From Micropterix aruncella (lineage: Eukaryota; Arthropoda; Insecta; Lepidoptera; Micropterigidae): 64,000 nucleotides of DNA. Each line of letters opens with the position of its first letter. The first letter of the stretch is position 1. A program made the translations under genes and the position numbers. Shown one piece after another: positions 10,870 through 19,400 of the stretch. The stretch is taken from contig OX155964.1 of assembly GCA_944548615.1 (NCBI GenBank), forward strand, positions 17,340,653-17,404,652, in the 5' to 3' direction. The notes beneath the pieces are model-generated. The model was not told where the DNA came from, did not search any database, and saw nothing but the letters and a program-made list of their open reading frames with translations.

Positions 10870-12657
10870 AGGTAAGAGCACCAGTAGATGACCATTTAAG
10901 GGCCAGAATTTTGAATTTTTAATGCTTACCCTTTATTTGTATCTGAATTCATTGAGTGAATATTTAGATATGTTTTCTGATGTGTGTTTATTAAACACAC
11001 ATACTTTTTTTGCTTGTACAGTTATACAAAAAAATAATAAAAAATAAATACTTTTTCAAAAAAAATTGTTAGTAGTTGACCATCTAAAAAATACAAAAAT
11101 CTAGTAGAAGACCATATTTTGTATTAGTACTTGACCATCCAGATAGTTAAGTTTAAATGGGGTTTAAGTTGTTAAATAAGAGGCAAATTTATTAATACTT
11201 AGTGTTTTATTTCAAACAGAGCATATTAAGAAAGAACAGAGCATATTAGAAGTTACATAAAGAAATGTATCTCTGGAACATCGAAGACATCCCTCGTTGA
11301 GCTGATCTTTTTTGGCTCAGCTTTTAAAGCAATTACTACTGCTTCCCACGGGTAGTCAAGCTCGTCTACGTTCCGGCCATTTCCACAATCGACCATTCAC
11401 TTCCATCGATGAAATTGTAGCTGTTTCCTTAATCGCTTTTAGTACTTTTCCGGGGTAAAATTTATTTTCGTACTGAAATATGACAAATTCACCACCAACT
11501 CTTTGAGGGGGCTTCAGAACCGCAACGTTAGATTCTTGGTAATGGTCAGGCTCAATTTCTGACTCCTTTACACTTTCTCCTAGAGAATCCTTAGCATCTG
11601 AGTCAGAACTTGAACAGAAGTGGAGATTTTTGTTCACCCACTTTATTTTTGCAATATTTATTTTTTCTAGAGCCTTGACACGCTTTAATGACTCTTTTCC
11701 TTCTTTCTTTCGTTGTTTTTCAGCAGCTTTTTCTACTTTTATCCGTTCAAGATCTTCTATTTGCTTCAACTTCCTTTGTAAATATTCCTGGTAACTTTTA
11801 CCCGAAATAATAGAAGGCATTCTTTCTTTTGAACGTGGTTTAGGTGTCTCCCTTTTGATACTAGTTTTGTAAAAGAAATGCTTCTTAAATGGACTTGATA
11901 CATTAGCAGGTGCAGGATCGGAAGAAGTTCCAGCAATACCGTTGACACCGGAATTTAATTCGTTTGAGCGTTGATTGATGGTTCTGGTATCGTTTCTAGC
12001 AGACCGTCAGGAACTAAGCTGATTGCTCCAGTACAGTTTCAAGCAGACCGCCACCGACACTAATGGCTGACGGTCTCGAAAGCAACTCACTCTGCAGTGA
12101 TGACTGACGGAAGTCATCTAAGTACAAAATAGCTTTTAGTGGCAGGTTATAACTGACACTAGAGGTGGTCAACTACTAAAAAGAAGTCCGCTACAATTTA
12201 TTGAATAGTTGACCGCCCCGGTCAATTATTAGAAAATCAAGATAAATTTGAGTCAGTGGTGGACCACCCTTCCTGTCAGCTCCACGTGAATATTTTCATA
12301 TTTTAAAATATTACTTTACCCAAACAAATCCTTAACAAATAACAAAATAAAAACACTTACCATCAACAATGTTATTAGTCGCTATTAATCGCTCTCAAAT
12401 CTATCACAATCCTTATGGAAATCAGCAAGAAAAACCCAGATAAACAGCTTACGGCGCGTCACTCTACATACAACTGACCGCCATTTTGAATATTAACTAG
12501 TAGCAGACGCGCAGTTTGCACTGATAGATGGACAGATGGCAGCACTTGTTAGTTAACATGGAATCAATTTAAAAATGTGTCCCAAATTCTTATTTTATCA
12601 ACTTTAGTGTGAAATGGTCAACTACAGGTACATGGTCAATTACCGGTGCTCTTACCT
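10870..12657 (-). mobile_element. Pogo-like DNA transposon, copy 1 (internally deleted)
   Basis: Terminal inverted repeats begin AGGTAAGAGCACC and the element is flanked by a TA duplication (TA at 10868-10869 and 12658-12659), as for Tc1/mariner-pogo elements. It sits inside the 118-bp minisatellite: joining the flanks restores the unit. Subterminal repeats of TAGTTGACCA type occur about four times at each end in opposite orientation. Only the C-terminal part of a transposase frame remains (11356-11820, minus). The copy at 31708-33520 is almost identical. Confidence 0.8.
11356..11820 (-). pseudogene. Pogo-like transposase C-terminal fragment, frameshifted
   Basis: The 154-residue frame starts MPSIISGKSYQEYLQRK, continues with a Lys/Glu-rich predicted coiled coil, a Ser/Asp-rich patch (SSSDSDAKDSLGES) and a C-terminal stretch with GGEFVIFQYENKFYPGKV. 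This layout (KRDTPKPRSKERMPSI, charged helix, acidic serine patch) resembles tails of DDE_1 pogo/jerky-type transposases; the assignment is inference from layout and from the TA target site. A 2-base loss relative to copy 2 shifts the frame at WPERRRA and ends it early. No DDE catalytic core is present. Confidence 0.6.
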
Positions 12658-12659
12658 TA

Positions 12660-13440
12660 TATGCGTATACAAAATTTTGGGTCTCTGCTGTTGACCGTTG
12701 AGGAGTTCCCTCATCGGGAGCCAACCCAGGGTACGTCAGCGATGTCATCGTGAAACTTGTAAGGGGCTATCATAATTGAATGCGTATACAAAATTTTGGG
12801 TCTCTGCTGTTGACCGTTGAGGAGTTCCCTCATCGGGAGTCAACCCAGGGTTCATCAGCCATATCATGGTGGAACATGGAAGGGCTATCGTAATTGAATG
12901 CGTATACAAAATTTTGGGTCTCTGCTGTTGACCGCTGAGGAGTTCCCTCATCGGGAGTCAACCCAGGGTTCATCAGCCATGTCATGGTGGAACATGGAAA
13001 ATCTATCGTAATTGAATGCGTATACGAAATTTTGGGTCTCTGCTGTTGACCGTTGAGGAGTTCCCTCAACGGGAGTCAACCCAGGGTTCATCAGCCATGT
13101 CATAGTGGAACATGGAAGATTTATCGTAATTACGTATACAAAATTTTGGGTCTCTGCTGTTGACCGTTGAGGAGTTCCCTCATCGGGAGTCAACCCAGGG
13201 TTCATCAGCCATGTCATGGTGGAACTTGGAAGATCTATCGTAATTGAATGCGTACACAAAATTTTGGGTCTCTGCTGTTGACCGTTGAGGAGTTCCCTCA
13301 TCGGGAGCCAACCCAGGGTACATCAGCGATGTCATGGTAGAACTTGGAAGGGTCTATCATAATTTAATGCGTATACAACATTTTGGGTCTCTGCTAATGA
13401 CTGTTGAGTAGTTCCCTCATCGGGGTCCAACCCAGGGTGG
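12660..13440. repeat. 118-bp minisatellite, about 6.5 units
   Basis: Units begin GCGTATACAAAATTTTGGG and contain CTGCTGTTGACCGTTGAGG and CCAACCCAGGGT. Starts fall at about 12662, 12780, 12898, 13016, 13131, 13249 and 13367, a period near 118 bp. Minus-strand frames through it repeat the same peptide and are not genes. The array is interrupted on its left by the pogo-like transposon. Confidence 0.85.
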
Positions 13441-13975
13441 ATGGATTTCAACCATAATCTTTTCATCTCATACCATGATGACCAATTGATACCTGCATGC
13501 CAAATTTCAGCTCAATCGGATGAAACGTTTCGGCGCTATCGTCGGAGAATACACACAGCCAGACACACAGAAGTGCGTCCACAATACTTTCCTTGACAGG
13601 AAAGTAATAATAAATTATAATCTATTTATTTATTGTACTTACCTAATGAAATATTTGGGGTTATTGAAAAATGATGTTTTTAATAATTCTAGAATCGTTC
13701 AAACACTTGCTACAGTAAACCATATTTACACTTGTTTATGTTAAAACACTTATTGAATCAAACGTAAGGAGAAAAATAAACAACACGTGAGATGCCTACG
13801 TCCGCCGCGGCTGGGGGCCCTGACCATTGTCAACCGGCGAAGCCAATATAGACCGGTTTCTCTGCGTATGTACGAAGCCGCCGGTTGACATACTCGCACA
13901 CGTCTCAAGCTTGTAGTAGTGTACCTATCAAATCGCGATTGTATGAAGCTTTGTCTCTGTTCCGTGTCTACTCGT

Positions 13976-15410
13976 GTGCTATTAGTGAGACGGCAACACC
14001 GTTTTGACGCATGGCAACAGCAAATACTAGCCACGCCTCTTCCTTTTCCTCTGTTCTCTCTCTCTCTCTCTCATTGGCTAAGACTCTGACTACCTGTGAT
14101 TGACTTCCGCTGTCATATTAATTCATTGGCAATTAATTTTTGACCCTGTGCACACCTATGCTGGTTGGGCAAAAAAGTTAAAATCAAGTGTGGTTTGAGC
14201 AAAGTTAATTTTTTTCGCGACAGTTGTGTTCAATCAAAAGATACAAGCAACAACGCTCTTACCTGACGAGAGCCAATTGACGCCTCCACATTTCGGTGAT
14301 TTTTTTCCTTTTTACTGGTGTGAATCCACTCTAAAAACAGACAAGTCAGCCTGGAAGCGATGGTGCGAATGGTGCCTAGCTAAACAGATTGACTTTAAAC
14401 GTCCAAGTGGGACCCAGCTCGCTCGTTTTCTAGCCCATCTACATATAGACATCGGCTTATCCCGCAGCACGATCCAGGTACACAGAGCTGCAGTATCCTC
14501 AATGTGTAGCCCTAATCGGAAATCTTCCCTGAGTGACAACACAATGGTCAAGAGAATCATGAAAGCTATCTCGTTAGCCAGATCAAAGGTTGTTAAACCA
14601 CCTACATGGGATCCTTGGACCTTGGTATCATGGTTGAGGAAGAACGCACCTAAAAAGGACAGTTTGTTTGACACTTTTGTTTGACATTGAAGGCAGCCAT
14701 TGAATAAGCCACCGTTATTTATTAGTATGCTTGCACACACCTTCTACAAACAAATTTTCGAGGGCTTTGAAAATTTGGCATGGAATGACTGGCTTCCGAA
14801 AGGTTAAAGGCTGATGAACATAATGTCGACCCAGTTTTCAGGACTCAAGAAGTGATCAGATTGTCAGCCTCTCGGAGAGCGCAGGGCAATCTGCAGGGTC
14901 TGTTTGTAACTGCTTGCGGCGAACAGTGACAGGCCTCTAGCTCCATTATTCGAGGATAGATCAGAACGATCTTCAGAGAAGCGAAGATAGATGACTCCCC
15001 CGGTAGCTGTCGAGCGGCAGTCTCATCACTGAGATGGGCCGAACGGGTTTCTATCGAAGGGAGTTATCATCTGCACCAATCATCAAGAGACGAATTGACT
15101 CGTCCCTAACAGCTCTTTTTGAGCCGTTTTTACACTCCATCACATTGGCATAAGGGTCTGACTGCCAGGCGATAACAAACACTCCTCACTAATAGGTCTC
15201 AAATAACGGTTCATAGCAAATAATAGTAAGTTTTACCTGAAAATAAAACTGTTATTATTTGTGAAACCCTTATTCGAGACCTAGGCAAGGGCTGCCAGTG
15301 AGTTACAATGAATTAATGACAGAGAGAGAGAACAGAGAAAAAATAAGAGGCGTGGCTAGTATTTAGTGTTGCCATGCCTCAAAACGGTGTTGCCGTCCGA
15401 ATAACATTTC
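13976..15410 (+). mobile_element. DIRS-like tyrosine-recombinase element with inverted repeats
   Basis: A tyrosine-recombinase remnant is bracketed by inverted repeats of about 100-130 bp: 13990-14125 (GACGGCAACACCGTTTTGA on plus) and 15300-15396 (same on minus), both also holding CTAGCCACGCCTCTT and a (TC)n tract. Inverted terminal repeats plus a tyrosine recombinase are the organisation of DIRS retroelements (established knowledge). No reverse transcriptase or RNase H is readable between the repeats, so this is an internally deleted or solo-recombinase copy. A nested palindrome (AAGTTTTACCTGAAAATAAA and its inverse) occurs at 15228-15250 and 15418-15444. Confidence 0.6.
14226..14685 (+). 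pseudogene. Tyrosine recombinase N-terminal part, truncated
   Basis: The frame gives 152 residues with the features of the SAM-like core-binding domain of DIRS/Crypton recombinases: WKRWCEWCLAKQ, FLAHLHIDIGLSRSTIQVHR, AAVSS, then MKAISLARSKVVKPPTWDPW. It stops at 14685. Weakly recognisable downstream sequence up to about 15180 (a REAKIDDSPGS-like catalytic-domain stretch) is broken by several stops, so the R-H-R-Y catalytic set cannot be complete. It could be a Crypton-type rather than a DIRS-type recombinase, but the flanking inverted repeats favour DIRS. Confidence 0.6.
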
Positions 15411-15769
15411 ACAAATAATAAGTTTTATTTTCAGGTAAAACTTACTATTTTTCCCATACTTGTTATGAGAGGTGCGAAAACTCGTTAAGAAATTACTGCG
15501 AATTACTCGTTATGAGAGGTTCCGCTGTATATGATTACCAAGACTAATTACTAGATAACAAGAGGGAATTTATGAAAAAACGATATTGCTAATATTTATT
15601 TACAATACCGATTAAAAAGTTGCGGTGTAGTTTTTTGCACGCAAAGACTGGCTTCCGACCGGTTAAATGACTATTCAGATAACAGCTCGTTCGGATAATC
15701 AGTATTTTACTGTACATTGTGCTGCACTTTAGGCTAGTCAGACAGAATAAACAGATATATTTTGCAAAA

Positions 15770-15775
15770 TTTATT
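15770..15775 (-). promoter_or_regulatory. Candidate polyadenylation signal of the SNF2-like gene
   Basis: AATAAA on the minus strand about 260 bases after the stop codon at 16033. In AT-rich DNA this hexamer is common, so the assignment is weak. Confidence 0.3.
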
Positions 15776-16032
15776 TCAATAACATAAATACAACATTATT
15801 AATAAAAAGTAATAGTACGCACGTAATTGATGTCAAAACTAAAAAAAAATAATTACATAGTGCAAATACTATAAAATAAATAAACGATATCACAAGTTTA
15901 CAAAAGTTATTTAATTATTTATTAAAATAAAAAAAACAACCAATGTACCATACCATATTCCCACATAGAATAAGTAAAAATTGTTTAAAAATAAGTTAAC
16001 AACCCTCAAAATTTAATAAAACGAACATAAAA

Positions 16033-16494
16033 TTAATCGTACAAAAATTCTGTGAATCTGCGCTTTGGCGGACTCTGTTTTTCAGGCGTTTCAACATTTA
16101 TATTTTTATTAGTACAATTGGATGATTTCGCTTTCTCAATATTGAGCGACACTTTATCTTTATCGTTTACTTTTTCACTATCGCCGTTATCGAATACAAA
16201 AGGATTACTGTCGTCGTTCTCATCGGTAACTTTATCCTTGTCTATTTTAGTGTGACCATCTCCGATGCTACCGTTTGGTGGTTTTTGTGCAGTAGTTTTG
16301 CTCCTCTTAATTTTCAGGCCTGTAATATCTTTGCTTCCTCTTTTCTTTATGGCGGAATCGAGCTTCTTTGGGGAAGTCGTTTGATTGAATTCATCGAGCG
16401 ACAGCTTTTGCGGGTTGGCGACACTGTCGTTTTCATCTATACCATTGCAGTCGCCGTTTACTTTGCACCATTCAAGGAAATATTTCTTGTATAT
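16033..16494 (-). CDS. SNF2-like gene, exon 5 (charged C-terminal tail)
   Basis: The acceptor catatttcag precedes ATA TAC AAG in phase 0, matching exon 4; 153 codons end with TAA at 16035-16033. The first residues IYKKYFLEWCK may finish the SNF2-like fold; the rest is low-complexity (LKIKRSKTTAQKPPNGS, NDKDKVSLNIEK) with likely nuclear-localisation clusters such as PPKRRF. An AATAAA lies at 15775-15770 on the minus strand. Confidence 0.6.
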   Translation of the reverse strand: MYKKYFLEWCKVNGDCNGIDENDSVANPQKLSLDEFNQTTSPKKLDSAIKKRGSKDITGLKIKRSKTTAQKPPNGSIGDGHTKIDKDKVTDENDDSNPFVFDNGDSEKVNDKDKVSLNIEKAKSSNCTNKNINVETPEKQSPPKRRFTEFLYD

Positions 16495-19400
16495 CTGAAA
16501 TATGCAGAATTGCCAATGTTACTCCACTGCCACGTTACTCCATGCCTAAGAGGGAATTCGTAAAAAAACTATATTGTTAGCAATTTATTGGCAAAATTGA
16601 CCAAAAAGTTGCGGTGTAGTTTTTTGCACGCGAAACCTGACTTCTAACCAGTTAAATGACCGCACACATAATGCCACGCAAGTAGAATTACAACCATACA
16701 TCCAGGAGGAGAAAAACAAGATACATCCAAGAGACAAGTACCCATTTTGGTGCTTTCCCGAGGGGGTACCAAAAACTAACCGAAATTTCTTCATAAAAGC
16801 CTGCATTATAATTATTTTTAAAAATCAACCTTCTTCAATATACTCTCCATTTAACTTTATACCTTTTTAACGTAACTTTATAACGTTTTGCCTGGCGACA
16901 TCCTTGGCTCTGTTTCCAGGACGCCCGATGTTCCCGCTCCAAGCAATCCCTGATGATTTTCTTACCTGTAGCGAAGGGGACGCCGACAACTGGCTCCATC
17001 GAGCATTTCAGTGTGCCCAGTTTTGCCAGCCTGTCGGCCTCTTCGTTGCCGGGTATGCCTTGATGGCCCGATATCCATATTGATGTACTTAACAGTTTAT
17101 AAAATGTTTAATAGCTGCTAGGCTAGGATTTTTTGAACTGTCTGGAAACGTGTTCGAGAGATGTCAGTCGAATTACGCAGAGCATGTTCACTAGTTTTTT
17201 CAGAAAAATCAGTGAAGTGTTTTAACACGTCCACTACCACAAAATCGAACGTTAATTGAATATTAGGTTAAAGTGGTAAAAGGTAAAACTACCTCATGGC
17301 GAATTGACATTTGGTAACATAGTTGTAGTTCATGCGCCTTCCACCGCTCAGCGTTCTATTAACGCATTCTAAATAAATAAAATACAAACGGAGCTGCCAT
17401 GGAATTCACCGACCAAAAATCGGGCCCATCATATATAATTATTACACTTCTGGGAGGTGAACGGTGGATTCCGGACTAACGACCGGTTGTGGTAGGTTTA
17501 GGACAGCTGTCTTGCCACATGTGAGCGTTCACCTTACCACCCATTCACTCCCCCTTCGAAGCCATAGAAATTGAGATGCAGAAATCGCGGTTTTAGATAT
17601 TTTTTCTATAAAGGAGTTGATTATTTTCCTGGAGACCAAGATCTTTAAAAAGGTGAAACAAAGATTTAGCTGGCAGGCCACGAGCGCCTACTTCCACCGC
17701 GTGATGGTGAACAGTGAAGCCGTTCCGGGTAACGGCATTTGCTAGATCATGGTATTTATTTAATTTGTACTCGTGGTCTTTTGGGATATTTGATTCCCAT
17801 GGAACAGTTAATTCTACGATAAGGACAATCTTCCGAGATAGAGAGTAAAGAGTTATATCTTGACGCAGGGCTGTGCATCCGAGACTTTCAGGGAATTTAT
17901 ACTGCTTAGAGACCGAATCGACCTCCATAATCCAATCTGAAGCTTTCTCGATTATTGAGAAAGGTTTTGCAGTGAGATGTTTTTTGCCTTTAGAGCCAAC
18001 CTGCACAAACTGTATTGGGGGTTTGGAGGATACTGTGGAACCCTTGTTGGCACGAGCCACTGAGAGGCTAAGTACCTCGCGAATACCAGCAAGGACTTTG
18101 TCGTGGCGATAAGTGTACCGTCCTTGATCCAAGGCCACCTTGCAGCCAGCTAGAATATGCCTAGCTGTGCAAGGGGTGTTGTTACAAAGGGGACATGAAC
18201 TATCCTCGGCATAGCTCCAACGAGCGAGGTTACTGGGGTCTGGAAGTGTAAGTGTTTAAACATCTCAGTCTTACCGTATGCGATATAAAATTGGACACAT
18301 CCTGCCCACATCTCAACAGCCACCGTTCGCAGAACACATTTAGGAGTTCGAAGCTCATTATTGCTTCGTTGTACGGCTTATTAACATAAGAAAACTTCTC
18401 TAAAAACATTTCTATCGTTCGATCTGGATTGATTAAACCCAACAGTATTCCGATTGTGTGCAGTAGTCCCAAGTTCTCCTGTAAAATAAAAAATAAAGTA
18501 ATTACAATATTGCTAGAGCGAATTATCAATGCACATGCAAAGTATAATAACAATGATATCGGTTTGAGCTGTAGTGATCTGAGCGCACCGGTGCTCCAGA
18601 CATTCAGACACTGTGTCATAAATAAATTAATAGTTTAAAAAAAACACTAAAAACAAGCTTTTATAAATGCACGTAAAAACCAAAAAAGGTTTGTTATAAC
18701 CTTGAAACCTGATCGTGTTAAAAGTCCATTACGTGACCTTTCTCACAAGTGCAAACACGACTATGATACTATATTCCATCATTGAATGCCAGTTCCTGTC
18801 TTCCGGCTTCATCATCAGACCTTGAAACTTAATCGTGGTCAAAGTTCATTACAAGACCTTTCTAACAAGTCCAAACAAGGCTATGATTCGATATTCCATC
18901 ATGGAATGCCAGTGCCTATATTCCGGCTTCATCATCAGACCTTAAAACCTATACGTGGTCAAAGTTCATTCCAAGACTTTTCCAACAAGTCCAAACACAG
19001 CTTTGATACGATGTTCCATCATGAAGTTCCACTTCATATCTTCCGACTCCATCATCAGATCAGTTCGACAGTACCATATTATTGTATTGCCATCAGAACT
19101 ACATACAGCTGCCAATTTTCATGACGCTACGATCCTTGGAAGATGGTTAAATTAGATGGTTAAACCTTAGATTCCATTACATAGTTAGTTACGTCGACCT
19201 AATAAAAGCGTGTTAAAAACTACGCTCTTTGTTGGGGACACTCTTCGGATTAAAGAAGAATTATCAAAAATGTATTAGACCTAGGAAAAATATATGAAAG
19301 TCCTAATAGAAATGATTTAAAAGTCGGTGAAAAGATGTTTTTTGTCGAGTAAAGTTACTAATGCCGAAATTGGTCCTTCTGCTTTATATAAAATCACAAG

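Noticed and set aside
10695..10895. Frame with Phe/Asp-rich and poly-Ile peptide
   Set aside because: It is the translation of (GAT)n and (AAATCG)n simple repeats.
12745..13301. Repetitive peptide frames (MRELLNGQQQRPK type) as a protein family
   Set aside because: They are read across the 118-bp minisatellite, whose period is not a multiple of three, so the frame shifts from unit to unit.
12660..13440. CRISPR-like repeat array
   Set aside because: Whole 118-bp units are repeated with no unique spacers, and the DNA is animal.
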